From Actinomadura rudentiformis (GTDB taxonomy: Bacteria; Actinomycetota; Actinomycetes; Streptosporangiales; Streptosporangiaceae): 64,000 nt of DNA. The notes below the pieces were generated by a model. That model was not told the DNA's origin. It worked only from the letters and a program-made list of their open reading frames with translations, and ran no database searches. A program made the position numbers and the translations under genes. The stretch covers positions 1 to 64,000 of the forward strand of contig NZ_WBMT01000034.1 in the NCBI RefSeq assembly GCF_008923185.1, read 5' to 3'. Position 1 is the stretch's first letter; every line of letters begins with the position of its first letter. Shown in pieces: positions 35,727 through 45,536 of this stretch.

Positions 35727-35864
35727 TGTCCCCCCTTGTAACTCTGCGCCCCGTAATCGGCGCATCACCCTCGGTGATACCCAGAACACCCCGACTCTCA
35801 CGCGTCACTTCGGACAATCCGGTTTATGCCGCCGCCGCGACGTCCTCGGCCCGCAGGCCGCACC

Positions 35865-36521
35865 CTATGAGCCGAGATAGCGCAGAACGGCGAGTACACG
35901 GCGGCTGTAGCCGCTGGCGTGCGACAGGTCGAGCTTGTCGAAGATGGCGTTGACGTGCTTTTCCACGGCACTCTGCGAGACGTGGAGGTGCGCCGCGATC
36001 GACGCGTTGGTGTGTCCCTGCGCCATGTGGTCGAGCACGTCCCGCTCGCGCGGGGTGAGCCGGCTGAGCGGGTCGGCCTTCGAGCTGCGCACGAGCAACT
36101 GGCGGACGACCTCCGGGTCGAACGCGGCGCCGCCGTCCCCGACCCGGTCGAGCGCGTCCAGGAACTCGTCGACCTGAGCCACCCGGTCCTTGAGCAGGTA
36201 GCCGACGCCGTGCCGCTGCCGGCCGGTGTCGCTGGTGATGAGCTCGGTGGCGTAGCGCTTCTCCACGTACTGCGACAGGACCAGCACCCCGACCTGGGGC
36301 CAGCGCCGCCGGATCTCCAGAGCCGCGCGCAGGCCCTCGTCGGTATGGGTGGGCGGCATCCGCACATCGACGACGACCACGTCCGGCGGCGCGGGCTCGA
36401 CCGCCGCCAGCAGCGCGTCGGCGTCGCCGACCGCCGCCGCGACCTCGTGCCCCTCCTCGGCCAGCAGCCGGACGAGGCCCTCGCGCAGCAACGTCGAGTC
36501 CTCGGCGAGCATCACGCGCAC
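35865..36521 (-). CDS. NarL-family response regulator
   Basis: 218 residues. The receiver domain has ED at 7-8, phosphoacceptor D52 in VVVVDVRMPP and K near 111 in GYLLKDRV. The C-terminal LuxR HTH reads LTPRERDVLDHMAQGHTN and VSQSAVEKHVNAIFDKL. The start overlaps the end of the sensor kinase gene by 10 bp, so they form a coupled two-component pair. DNA targets unknown. Confidence 0.92.
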   Translation of the reverse strand: MRVMLAEDSTLLREGLVRLLAEEGHEVAAAVGDADALLAAVEPAPPDVVVVDVRMPPTHTDEGLRAALEIRRRWPQVGVLVLSQYVEKRYATELITSDTGRQRHGVGYLLKDRVAQVDEFLDALDRVGDGGAAFDPEVVRQLLVRSSKADPLSRLTPRERDVLDHMAQGHTNASIAAHLHVSQSAVEKHVNAIFDKLDLSHASGYSRRVLAVLRYLGS

Positions 36522-37741
36522 GGCAGCTCCGCCCTGATCACCGTCGGCCCGCCGGGCGGGCTGTCGACCCCGAACGTCCCGTCCAGCGCGGCGACCCGGC
36601 GGGCCAGCCCGGCCAGACCGCCGCCCGCCGGGTCGGCTCCCCCGTTCCCGTCATCCTCGATCCGCACGTGGATCATCCTCTCGTCCCCGGTGAGCCGGAC
36701 CGCCACCCGGTCGGCGGCCGAGTGCTTGTTGGCGTTGGTGACGGCCTCGCAGACGATGAAGTAGGCGGCGGTCTCCACCGCGTGCGGCGGCCGTACGGCC
36801 AACTCGTAGTCGATCGTCACCGGCACCGGCGAACGTTCGGCGACCGTCTCCAGCGCCGTCTGCAGGCCTTCGCCGTCCAGCGCGGCCGGATAGACGCGCC
36901 ATGCGACCTCGCGCAGGTCCTCCAGGGCCCGCTGCGACTCCTCGTGCGCCTGCCTCAGCAGTTCCCGCGCCCGTTCCTCGTCGCCGCCCGAGGCCCGCCG
37001 GGCCCGCCCGATCAGCATGCCGAGGGCGACGAGGCGCTGCTGCACACCGTCGTGGAGGTCCCGTTCGATCCGGCGCCGCTCGTCGTCCACGGCGTCGATG
37101 ACCTCGGCCCGGCTCACCGACAGCTGGGCGATCCGCCGCTCGTACGCCTCCAGCGGGCTGGGCCCGAGGCTGCGCCGCGCCACCTTCCGTTCCAGGACGA
37201 CCACGCCGACCAGCCCCTGGATCGCGATGAAGGCCAGCACCAGGCAGAAGATGGCGGTGTAGGCCACGATCCACGGCTCGGGCGGGATGCCGTCCATGTA
37301 TTCGCCGGTGATCCACCAGCTCGCCGCCAGCGCGACGACGACGACCGCCCCGTACACCGTCAGGAGCAGGATCACACCGCCGAGCAGCCCGATGGGGACC
37401 CGCAGCACCAGATAGGCCAGCGCCCGCACAGCCCCGTAGTCGGCACCTTCCGTATGGCCGAAGAAGACCGACAGCCGCCGCCGCTCCAGCTCGCTCAGCT
37501 TCAGCGCGCCATCGGCGACCACCTTGGGAACGGTGCGCTGCCCGCGCGAGAAGGCCAGTGCGTACGCCATGACCGGCGCGGCCACGGCCAGCAGGAACAG
37601 CTCGGCCCCGGCGCTCATGGCCCCCAGCAGCAGCCCTGCCGCCGCCCAGGCCAGGCGCGCGACGAAGCCGCGGCGCCGGTCCTGCTGCGCCGCGGCCTCG
37701 GTGGGCTCAGCCGACTCGATCACGTTCGAAGTCTCGTTCAT
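36512..37741 (-). CDS. NarL-type sensor histidine kinase
   Basis: 409 residues. Membrane segments lie around 28-62 and 115-185. The HisKA_3 dimerisation helix is ERRRIERDLHDGVQQRLVAL with phosphorylated H230. The HATPase shows VCEAVTNANKHSAA and a short GGLAGLARRVAALDG G box. There is no obvious extracytoplasmic sensor domain, so it may sense the membrane. It phosphorylates the overlapping NarL-type regulator. Its start lies inside the 3' end of the DedA gene (35-bp overlap). Confidence 0.9.
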   Translation of the reverse strand: MNETSNVIESAEPTEAAAQQDRRRGFVARLAWAAAGLLLGAMSAGAELFLLAVAAPVMAYALAFSRGQRTVPKVVADGALKLSELERRRLSVFFGHTEGADYGAVRALAYLVLRVPIGLLGGVILLLTVYGAVVVVALAASWWITGEYMDGIPPEPWIVAYTAIFCLVLAFIAIQGLVGVVVLERKVARRSLGPSPLEAYERRIAQLSVSRAEVIDAVDDERRRIERDLHDGVQQRLVALGMLIGRARRASGGDEERARELLRQAHEESQRALEDLREVAWRVYPAALDGEGLQTALETVAERSPVPVTIDYELAVRPPHAVETAAYFIVCEAVTNANKHSAADRVAVRLTGDERMIHVRIEDDGNGGADPAGGGLAGLARRVAALDGTFGVDSPPGGPTVIRAELPCA

Positions 37742-38426
37742 GGTCGATGCGGTGGGCGCCCGCCCGCTGCGGCGGAGCGGCCCGTCGTGCCTTCACGATA
37801 CGTACGACCAGGAAGACCAGCGCCAGCAGGACGGCCACGGCCAGCACACCCTTGGAGTAGACGCCCACGTACTCCTCGACCGTGCGCCAGTTGTCACCGA
37901 GACCGTAGCCCGCCATGACGAACGCCGCGTTCCAGATGAAGCTGCCCGCCGTGGTGAGCGCCAGGAACGTCGTCAACCGCATGCGCTCGACGCCCGCCGG
38001 GACCGAGATCAGACTCCGGAAGATCGGGATCATCCGCCCGAAGAACACCGCCTTGGCGCCGTGCTTGGCGAACCACGCCTCGGTCCGGTCCAGGTCCGCC
38101 ACCTTCACCAGCGGCAGCCGCGCCACCAGCGCCCGCACCCGGTCCCGCCCGATCGCCGCGCCGATGCCGTACAGCGCCAGCGCGCCCACCACCGACCCGA
38201 TCGTCGTCCAGACCAGCGCAGCGATCAGGTTCATGTCCCCCTGCGCCGCCGTGAACCCGGCCAGCGGCAGGATCACCTCGCTGGGCAGGGGCGGGAACAG
38301 GTTCTCCAAGGCGATCGCCAGCCCCGCACCCGGTGCGCCGAGCTTCTCCATCAGGTCGGTGGCCCACCCCGCGACGCCCCCGACAGGCTCGGCCTCCGCC
38401 GCCATCGCTCGCATCATTTCGATCAT
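37707..38426 (-). CDS. DedA-family membrane protein
   Basis: 239 residues with about five hydrophobic segments. Typical DedA features are ENLFPPLPSEVILPLAGF, GALALYGIGAAIGRDRVR, FFGRMIPIFRSLISVPAGV and FLALTTAGSFIWNAAFVMAG. DedA proteins are lipid scramblases (undecaprenyl-phosphate or phospholipid recycling), with conserved acidic and Arg residues here intact. Overlap with the kinase gene suggests one operon; the two-component system may respond to envelope state. Confidence 0.88.
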   Translation of the reverse strand: MIEMMRAMAAEAEPVGGVAGWATDLMEKLGAPGAGLAIALENLFPPLPSEVILPLAGFTAAQGDMNLIAALVWTTIGSVVGALALYGIGAAIGRDRVRALVARLPLVKVADLDRTEAWFAKHGAKAVFFGRMIPIFRSLISVPAGVERMRLTTFLALTTAGSFIWNAAFVMAGYGLGDNWRTVEEYVGVYSKGVLAVAVLLALVFLVVRIVKARRAAPPQRAGAHRIDHERDFERDRVG

Positions 38427-38498
38427 GCTTAGACGCTAGAAACCAGGCGGTCCGGCCACCATGCAGCGGGCCGTCGACCTCCCCGGGCGCGCGCCGCA

Positions 38499-38530
38499 GC
38501 CCCACCCTGCGGAAAACCACAGGGTGGGGC
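38499..38530. terminator. Strong hairpin 3' of the 38586-38807 gene
   Basis: GCCCCACCCTG (38499-38509) and CAGGGTGGGGC (38520-38530) form a perfect 11-bp stem with a 10-nt loop. It ends the minus-strand unit above it; no T tract. Confidence 0.65.
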
Positions 38531-38543
38531 GTGAAAGACGACG

Positions 38544-38585
38544 TCAGGCCGGGATGATGATGACCAGCTTCCCGGTGGCGTCAGA
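38544..38585 (-). pseudogene. Possible C-terminal remnant of an alcohol dehydrogenase
   Basis: Between the small gene's stop and the terminator the minus strand reads DATGKLVIIIPA followed by TGA (38544-38546). Zinc-type alcohol dehydrogenases often end in ATGKxVxxP. The piece is directly followed by the hairpin, as a real gene end would be. Only 12 residues, so tentative. Confidence 0.25.
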
Positions 38586-38807
38586 TCAGGCGGTGACCGG
38601 CTGCGTCAGGTGGGCGGCGCGTTCGCGCTCGTCCTCGAAGGCGATCACTGTGACGGAGCCGCCGGCTGCGCGCGGCACGAGGATCAGGTAGGGGACGCCC
38701 GCGCGCTCGGCCAGATAGGTGGTCTCCAGCTCCCCGCGTTCGTACGACCGGGCGCCGGGGAACGTGGCGAGGACGTCGTGGTCGTACGGGAAGGTCTGCC
38801 GGTCCAT
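38586..38807 (-). CDS. Small hypothetical protein
   Basis: 73 residues from ATG 38807, chosen because GGAGGGCC lies upstream; longer starts lack one. It begins MDRQTFPYDHDVLATFPGAR, then ELETTYLAERAGVPYLILVP and a beta strand pair GGSVTVIAFEDERERAAHL. The mixed alpha/beta pattern is coding-like but I do not recognise the family. Located downstream of the sensor kinase/regulator operon on the same strand. Confidence 0.6.
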   Translation of the reverse strand: MDRQTFPYDHDVLATFPGARSYERGELETTYLAERAGVPYLILVPRAAGGSVTVIAFEDERERAAHLTQPVTA

Positions 38808-38934
38808 GCGGGCCCTCCGGATGGGTGGTGACTCGGCGACCATCCCCTCACGGACGGGTGTCGCCGTCATGACACGGCGATGAAGCCCCGATCAAGGCTC
38901 TCCCAACGGAGAGCCGTGGACGCTCCGGCGAGTT

Positions 38935-40182
38935 CTAGGCGGTGTTCAGGGCTTCCAGAGGGTCGGTTTCGGGTGGGGTGGTGTCCGGGGAGCGGGCGGT
39001 GGTGGACGCGGGGAACCAGAGGATGAACGTGCTGCCGACGCCCTGCTCGGAGAAGAGCCTGACCTGGCCTCCGTGGGACTCGACGATCTGGCGGACGATC
39101 GCCAGTCCCAGGCCGGTGCGGCTCTCCCTGGAGCGGCGGGATTCGCTGCCCCGCCAGAAGCGGTCGAAGACGCGGGCCTGGTCGTCGGGGCCCAGGCCGG
39201 GGCCCGCGTCCCGCACCGCGATCCACTGCCAGCCGTCCACACGGTCGGCGGCCAGGAGGATGTCGCTCCCGGAGGGGGCCAGCCGGACGGCGTTGGACAG
39301 CAGGTTGCCGACGGCCCGGCGGAGCGCGTCGGGATCTCCGATGGTGGCGAGGCCCGGGCGGAGCCGCCGTTCGATGGTGAGCTCGCGGATGCCCGCGATC
39401 GAGTCGAACTCCTCGGCGGCCTCGCGGGCGACGGCCGCCAGATCCACGTCGGTGTCGTGCAGCGCGGGGGCGGAGCGGCGGGCGGTGGCGAGCAGGTCCT
39501 CGACGAGGCGGGTCATGCGGGTGGTGGCCCGGTCGACCACCTGGACGGCCCGGCGCCGGTCGGACTCGTCGGCGTCGGGGGCGGTGAGCACGGTGTCGAG
39601 GTTGGCGCGGATGATCGCCAGGGGGCTGCGCAGCTCGTGGGACGCGTCGTCGATGAGCTGGCGCTGGGCGCGGAACGCGGTGTCCAGGCGGTCGAGCATC
39701 GAGTCGATGGTGTCGGCCAGATAGCGCAGCTCGTCCTTGGGCCCCGACAGCTCGATCCGCCGCGACAGGTCGGTGGCCTGGATCTCCTCGGCGGTGCGGG
39801 CGATCGCGCGGACGGGTTTGAGCGCGCGGCCGGACAGGATCCAGCCGATCGCCAGGCTGGCCAGGAACATCCCGCCCAGCGTGATCAGCGAGAACTTCTT
39901 GATGGTCCGCTGGGTCTTGTAGTTGACCGCCTCCTCGACCTGCCGCACCTTGACGACCTCGACCGGCGACCCGAAGGGCACACGGGTGCCGTCGGACTGC
40001 ACGACGACCTTCTCGGCCCGGAAGGTCTTGGTGATGGGGTGGGCGTCGGTGCTGCGCTCCACCATGAAGTAGACCCCGCCCAGGACGAACGCGGTGAGCG
40101 TGAACAGCAGGGTCGAGTACAGCACGGTGAGCCGGAACCTGATCGTCTGCATGAATCCCGGCAGCGGCGGCTTGATCTTCAT
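38935..40182 (-). CDS. OmpR-type sensor histidine kinase
   Basis: 415 residues. TM1 (about 16-40) and TM2 (about 97-116) flank a short extracellular loop of about 55 residues. A HAMP follows (GRALKPVRAIARTAEEIQAT), then the HisKA helix LIDDASHELRSPLAI with H182, and HATPase boxes NLLSNAVRLAP, RDAGPGLGPDD and RESRTGLGLAIVRQ. The start overlaps the response regulator stop by 4 bp. The neighbouring HtrA-like protease and MoxR module suggest envelope stress sensing, which is inference. Confidence 0.92.
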   Translation of the reverse strand: MKIKPPLPGFMQTIRFRLTVLYSTLLFTLTAFVLGGVYFMVERSTDAHPITKTFRAEKVVVQSDGTRVPFGSPVEVVKVRQVEEAVNYKTQRTIKKFSLITLGGMFLASLAIGWILSGRALKPVRAIARTAEEIQATDLSRRIELSGPKDELRYLADTIDSMLDRLDTAFRAQRQLIDDASHELRSPLAIIRANLDTVLTAPDADESDRRRAVQVVDRATTRMTRLVEDLLATARRSAPALHDTDVDLAAVAREAAEEFDSIAGIRELTIERRLRPGLATIGDPDALRRAVGNLLSNAVRLAPSGSDILLAADRVDGWQWIAVRDAGPGLGPDDQARVFDRFWRGSESRRSRESRTGLGLAIVRQIVESHGGQVRLFSEQGVGSTFILWFPASTTARSPDTTPPETDPLEALNTA

Positions 40183-40883
40183 GACCTGTCCGGTACGTTC
40201 TCCAGGAGGCGGTAGCCGTGCCTGACGACCGTCTCGATGAGCTGTTCCTCGTCCTCGACCGCGAGTTTGCGGCGCAGGGTCCCGACCGTGACCCGGACGG
40301 TGTTGGTGAACGGGTCGGCGTTCTCGTCCCAGACGTGTTCGAGCAGGTCCTCCGACGACACGACGTCGCCGGGCCTGCTCATGAGATAGCGCAGCACCGC
40401 GAACTCCTTGGGCGTCAGCTGCAGCCGGCGGTCGCCGCGGAACGCCTCGTACCGGCCGGTGTCCAGCCGCAGGTCGCCGACCTGCCAGACGGCCGAACCC
40501 GCGGCGCTCTCGCGGCGTAGCAGCGCCCGCACCCGGGCCAGCAGCTCAGGGAACGCGAACGGCTTGACCAGGTAGTCGTCGGCGCCCTCGTCCAGGCCGC
40601 GCACGCGGTCGTCGAGCCGGTCCCGGGCGGTGAGCATGAGGATCCGCAGCCCCGGCCCGCTCTCCCCGTTCAGCTCGCCGGCGCGGACCGCGCGGCACAG
40701 CTCGAATCCGTCGCCGTCCGGCAGGTTGAGGTCCAGGATCATCAGGTCGTACGAGGCGGCGTAGAGCTTCTCGGACGCCTGCGCGATGTCCAGCGCGATG
40801 TCGACCGCGTAGTCGGCCCGGACCAGCCCGTACCGGAGCGCCTCGACGAGGTCCTCCTCGTCCTCCACCACGAGCACTCTCAT
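40179..40883 (-). CDS. OmpR-family response regulator
   Basis: 234 residues. The receiver domain shows acidic EDEED at 7-11, D51 in LMILDLNLPDGDG and K near 105 in DYLVKPFAFPEL. The winged-helix domain has LTPKEFAVLRYLMSRPGD and the recognition region VRVTVGTLRRKLA. Coupled to the kinase by a 4-bp overlap. It starts 66 bp after the HtrA-like gene ends on the same strand. Confidence 0.92.
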   Translation of the reverse strand: MRVLVVEDEEDLVEALRYGLVRADYAVDIALDIAQASEKLYAASYDLMILDLNLPDGDGFELCRAVRAGELNGESGPGLRILMLTARDRLDDRVRGLDEGADDYLVKPFAFPELLARVRALLRRESAAGSAVWQVGDLRLDTGRYEAFRGDRRLQLTPKEFAVLRYLMSRPGDVVSSEDLLEHVWDENADPFTNTVRVTVGTLRRKLAVEDEEQLIETVVRHGYRLLENVPDRS

Positions 40884-40949
40884 CCTGTGACGTTACCTTT
40901 CTCCCGTTTCGTTCCGCAGGAGGACTCGGCATGGGGGCTCAGCAGGGGC

Positions 40950-41846
<897 letters not shown>

Positions 41847-41868
41847 GCTGGCTCCTTACACACGTTCA

Positions 41869-42825
41869 CTACGGGAGGCGGGAGAACCACACGAGGGAGG
41901 TTCCGGCGGTGGCGCAGGCGAGGATCAGGCCGGCCGCGACGAACCACGCCCACACCTCTCGCTGCTCGACGCGGTAGCCGATGCTGCTGCCGATGTCCTG
42001 GTAGACCTGACGCAGCTCGCTTCCGGTGGCGGCCTCGTAGAAGCGGCCGCCCGTGTCCTGCGCGAGGGTCTCCAGCGCGGGCCCGTCCACGGGCACTCTG
42101 ATCGGCGTCCCCCTCTGGTAGATGACGCCCTCCGCGGTGCCGTACGCGATCGTCGAGACCGGCACCCGGGCGTCGGCCGCCCGGCGAGCGGCCTCGGCGG
42201 GGCTGCGCCCGGCGGTGTTGGTGCCGTCGGAGAGCAGGACCACGCGTCCCGGCGGCGCCGCCTCGCCGAACTGGGCGCCGAAGCTCGCGATCGCCTCCAG
42301 CGAGGCGATGACGCCCTCGCCGATCGCGGTCCGCGGCCCGAGCGCCAGCCGGTCCACCCCGGCGCGCATGGCCGCGCGGTCGGTGGTCGGCGGCACGGTC
42401 ACCGTCGCGGTGCCCGAGAACGCGACCAGGCCGACGTTGAAGCGCGCGGGCAGGCCGTCGACGAACGAGCGGGCGGCGCGCTTGGCCGCCGTGAGCCGGT
42501 CGGGCTCGACGTCGGTCGCCTCCATCGAGGACGACACGTCCACCGCCACCATGATCGTCGCCTGTTCGCGCGGGACGCGGACGTCGGCCGCGGGCCGGGC
42601 GAAACCGGTGACGAACAACCCGAGCATGAGGAGGAACGCGGCGGCGGGCAGATGCCGCCGCCAGCCCGGACGCGCCGGGGCGACCTTCTCCAGGAGGGCG
42701 AGGTTGGTGAAGCGGACCGCGTAACGGCTCCGCCGCAGCTGCATCACCACGTACACGCCGAGGAGGAGCAGCAGCGCGATCAGGAACAGCAGCCGGAACG
42801 GCGCGAGGAAGCTCAGGCTGCTCAT
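41869..42825 (-). CDS. BatA-like VWA membrane protein
   Basis: 318 residues. TM segments near 10-28, 60-78 and 295-315 flank a VWA domain with a complete metal site (D96-V-S98-S-S100) and LSDGTNTAGRSPAEA. This is the BatA arrangement found next to MoxR and DUF58 genes. Such modules are thought to use MoxR as a chaperone that inserts metal or remodels VWA partners, often in envelope or stress responses. Overlaps the DUF58 gene by 4 bp. Confidence 0.88.
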   Translation of the reverse strand: MSSLSFLAPFRLLFLIALLLLLGVYVVMQLRRSRYAVRFTNLALLEKVAPARPGWRRHLPAAAFLLMLGLFVTGFARPAADVRVPREQATIMVAVDVSSSMEATDVEPDRLTAAKRAARSFVDGLPARFNVGLVAFSGTATVTVPPTTDRAAMRAGVDRLALGPRTAIGEGVIASLEAIASFGAQFGEAAPPGRVVLLSDGTNTAGRSPAEAARRAADARVPVSTIAYGTAEGVIYQRGTPIRVPVDGPALETLAQDTGGRFYEAATGSELRQVYQDIGSSIGYRVEQREVWAWFVAAGLILACATAGTSLVWFSRLP

Positions 42826-43769
42826 GCCGCGCCTCCGGGCGGTGGTGGGTGGGCCACCGTGGCCAGCCGCCGCTGGATCATGACGTGCTGGACGATGTCG
42901 CGCATCCAGTCGCCGTCCGTGTGCAGCCGCAGATGGGCCGCCCCGGACCGGCGCAGGGCCGCCGAGATCGCCGCCCGCTGCTCGGCCGCGGCGACCGCGT
43001 ACCGCTCGCGCAGGCGGCGGCTCGCCGTCGGGATCTCCCGGCGCCGGCCCGTCTCCGGGTCGACCACCGTGAGGAGCCCGACGTCGGGGAGCGACAGCTC
43101 ACGTGGATCCACGACCTCGACGGCCAGGACCTGGTGATGCCGGGCCAGCAGCCGCAGCGGCCGTTCCCACGACTCGACCGTCTCCAGGAAGTCGGAGACC
43201 ACCACGGCCAGCCCCCGGCGGCGCGCCGTCGTCCGGAGCAGGAGGTCGGCGCCCGCGCCGAGGGACGGCGCGCCGTGCCCGCCGGGACGGTTCCGCGGCA
43301 CCTCCAGCAGGGACCGCAGCAGGCCGAGCAGGTGCGGCCGCCCGGTCCGCGCCGGGACGTGGCGCAGCCCGCTGCCGTGCAGGATCTGGGCGCCGACGCG
43401 GTTCCCGCTCCGCTCGGTGAGGTAGGCGACCGCGGCGACGGCGTACACCGCGAGGTCGCGCTTCTCGACCTGGCCGGTGCCGAAGTCCATGCTCGCGGTG
43501 GCGTCGACGAGGAGCCAGGTCTCCAGCTCCCGGTCGGCGATCCGGTCCCGGACGTGAGGGACGGTCGTGCGGGCCGTGAGGTTCCAGTCCATCGTCCGGA
43601 CGTCGTCGCCGGGCAGGTACTCGCGCCCTTCCGCGGCCTCGGTCCCCGGCCCGGGCAGCAGGCCCAGGTGCTCGCCCTGCAGCAGCCCGTCCAGCCGGCG
43701 CATGATGATCAGCTCCAGCCGCCGCAGGGCCTGTTCGGGCGCGAGGGAGCGCAGGTCGAGGGCCGTCAC
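42822..43769 (-). CDS. DUF58 (VWA-like) protein
   Basis: 315 residues. The DUF58 signature is clear: GRAYLPG-type segment EGREYLPGDDVRTMDWNLT, ETWLLVDATASMDFGTG and LAVVVSDFLETVESW. No membrane anchor is visible. DUF58 proteins accompany MoxR ATPases and VWA proteins. It overlaps both neighbours by 4 bp, so MoxR, DUF58 and VWA are translationally coupled. Confidence 0.88.
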   Translation of the reverse strand: MTALDLRSLAPEQALRRLELIIMRRLDGLLQGEHLGLLPGPGTEAAEGREYLPGDDVRTMDWNLTARTTVPHVRDRIADRELETWLLVDATASMDFGTGQVEKRDLAVYAVAAVAYLTERSGNRVGAQILHGSGLRHVPARTGRPHLLGLLRSLLEVPRNRPGGHGAPSLGAGADLLLRTTARRRGLAVVVSDFLETVESWERPLRLLARHHQVLAVEVVDPRELSLPDVGLLTVVDPETGRRREIPTASRRLRERYAVAAAEQRAAISAALRRSGAAHLRLHTDGDWMRDIVQHVMIQRRLATVAHPPPPGGAA

Positions 43770-44887
43770 GCCGCCGCACCCCCGGCCCGGCGGTCCGGCA
43801 CGTCAAGATCATGGCCTCCCGTGCCGCCGAGACCGCCCGCGCCCTTGTGGTCACCCATACCGTCGTGGTCACCCGTGCCGTCGGGGCCGGCCGCGGTGTC
43901 GTCGTCACGCGGGGCGATCCGGGGCAGCGGGAGGGCGTCGACGACCTTGCCGATGATCGTCCGCGGTGAGATCCCGTCGGCGAGCGCGTCGAACGAGAGG
44001 ACGAGCCGGTGCGCCATCACGTCCGCGGCGAGATCGCGCACGTCGGCCGGCAACATGTAGTCCCGGCCGCGCAGCAGCGCCAGCGCCCGCCCCGCGGCCA
44101 CAAGGCCGAGCGTCGCCCGCGGGCTGGCGCCGTACGAGATCAGCCGGGGCAGGTCGGCGATCCCGTGGGCGAGCGGATCGCGGGTCGCGGCGACCAGGCG
44201 CACGGCGTACCGCGCCACCTCGTCATGCACGAAGACCCGTTCGGCGGCCTGCCGGAGAGCTGTCACCCGCTCGGTGTCCAGGATCGGTGAGGGCGTCGGC
44301 GGGTGCACGCTCATCCGGTAGAGGATCGACAGCTCCTCCGCCTCCGTCGGGTAACCGACGTCGATCTTCATGAGGAACCGGTCGCGCTGGGCCTCGGGGA
44401 GCTGGTAGACGCCCTCGGACTCGATCGGGTTCTGCGTGGCGAGGACGAGGAAGGGCGCCGGCACCGGGAACGTGCGCCCGCCGATGCTGACCTGGCGTTC
44501 CGCCATGACCTCCAGCAGCGCCGACTGCACCTTGGCGGGGGCCCGGTTGATCTCGTCCGCGAGCACGATGTTGGCCATCACGGGGCCGAGCTCGATGTCG
44601 AACCGCTCTGTCGAGGGCCGGTAGATGCGGGTGCCGACGATGTCCGACGGCACCAGGTCGGGGGTGAACTGCAGCCGGGCGAACGAGCCGCCGACCACCG
44701 TCGCGAGCGTCTCGGCGGCGAGCGTCTTGGCGACCCCCGGCACGCCCTCCAGCAGGCAGTGCCCGCCGGCCATGACCGCCACGAGCAGCCGCTCGATCAT
44801 GCGGTCCTGGCCGACGATGACACGCTTGACCTCGAACAGGGCGCGCTCGGCCAGCGCGCCCTCGTCCGCGGGGTGGGGCGAGGTCAT
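43766..44887 (-). CDS. MoxR-family AAA+ ATPase
   Basis: 373 residues from ATG 44887 (MTSPHPADEGALAERALF); the frame is open upstream but composition changes there. Walker A is LLEGVPGVAKTLAAETLA, Walker B VLADEINRAPAKVQSALLE, with the MoxR motifs VLATQNPIESEGVYQLPEAQ and DRFLMKIDVGYP. The last 45 residues form an odd Gly/Asp/His-rich tail (repeats of GDHDGMG type). MoxR ATPases act as chaperones for VWA proteins. Start overlaps the small secreted gene's stop by 4 bp. Confidence 0.9.
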   Translation of the reverse strand: MTSPHPADEGALAERALFEVKRVIVGQDRMIERLLVAVMAGGHCLLEGVPGVAKTLAAETLATVVGGSFARLQFTPDLVPSDIVGTRIYRPSTERFDIELGPVMANIVLADEINRAPAKVQSALLEVMAERQVSIGGRTFPVPAPFLVLATQNPIESEGVYQLPEAQRDRFLMKIDVGYPTEAEELSILYRMSVHPPTPSPILDTERVTALRQAAERVFVHDEVARYAVRLVAATRDPLAHGIADLPRLISYGASPRATLGLVAAGRALALLRGRDYMLPADVRDLAADVMAHRLVLSFDALADGISPRTIIGKVVDALPLPRIAPRDDDTAAGPDGTGDHDGMGDHKGAGGLGGTGGHDLDVPDRRAGGAAA

Positions 44888-45135
44888 CGGCTGTCCGCCG
44901 CCGGGCTGCCGGAGCCGGAGCCGCCGCCGCGCTCGGGGCAGTCGTGGCCGTCGGCGTCGGCTCCGGTGACGCCCGTCGCGCCCGCCCCGCCGAGCGCCTC
45001 GTCGCCGACGATCTGCAGTTCGACGCCGCCTCCACCGCCGGGATCGGCGAGGGCCGTGCCTCCCATGGCGAGGCCCGCCGCCCCCGCCATCCCGGCCACC
45101 ACGATCGCGATCTTCGTACGTCCGCTGAGCGTCAT
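44884..45135 (-). CDS. Small secreted Gly-rich protein at the head of the MoxR operon
   Basis: 83 residues from ATG 45135 behind GGAGGAACGAGC. A signal peptide (TKIAIVVAGMAGAAGLAMGGTALA) is followed by a mature part of about 53 residues rich in Gly, Ala and Asp with one Cys (DADGHDCPERGG). I do not recognise a family. It is the first gene of the apparent minus-strand operon and overlaps MoxR by 4 bp, so it may be an exported partner of the module. Confidence 0.6.
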   Translation of the reverse strand: MTLSGRTKIAIVVAGMAGAAGLAMGGTALADPGGGGGVELQIVGDEALGGAGATGVTGADADGHDCPERGGGSGSGSPAADSR

Positions 45136-45536
45136 GCTCGTTCCTCCATGGTCGTTCGCGCGTCGTTCGCGCCGCCCGGCCTTCCGGGGCGACAGGCACG
45201 ATCACAACAAGCGGCAGCGAAAGCGGACTTAAGGACGATGGAGCCGCAGCCGCTGGATCAGGTTCGACCTCTGATCGCATGGATTTCGCGTAGGGAGAAA
45301 TTTCCTCCTGGAGGGCGCACCGCTAACGGGTGATCGAACTGCCGATTCCGCAGGCGAACGGCCAGGTGAGGACGGCGATCTGGGGGTTTCGGACCACTCC
45401 GGGCGTACGTCCGCACCCAAAGATTCTTTTCTGATCGACTTTTCCGTTAGGTGCCTTTCCTGTAGTTTCTCAGCGTTTTGTGAAGTGAATTCATGATCGG
45501 TCTCCCCTCGCAACAAGATCATGAAAGGACGCCAGG
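45136..45536. other. Divergent intergenic region, AT-rich centre
   Basis: About 400 bp between the MoxR operon and the 45537 gene. No supported gene. The part from about 45420 to 45500 is markedly AT-richer than its surroundings and contains repeated CTTTTC/CTTTCC tracts; promoters for both directions are expected here, but no clear boxes can be assigned. Confidence 0.5.
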
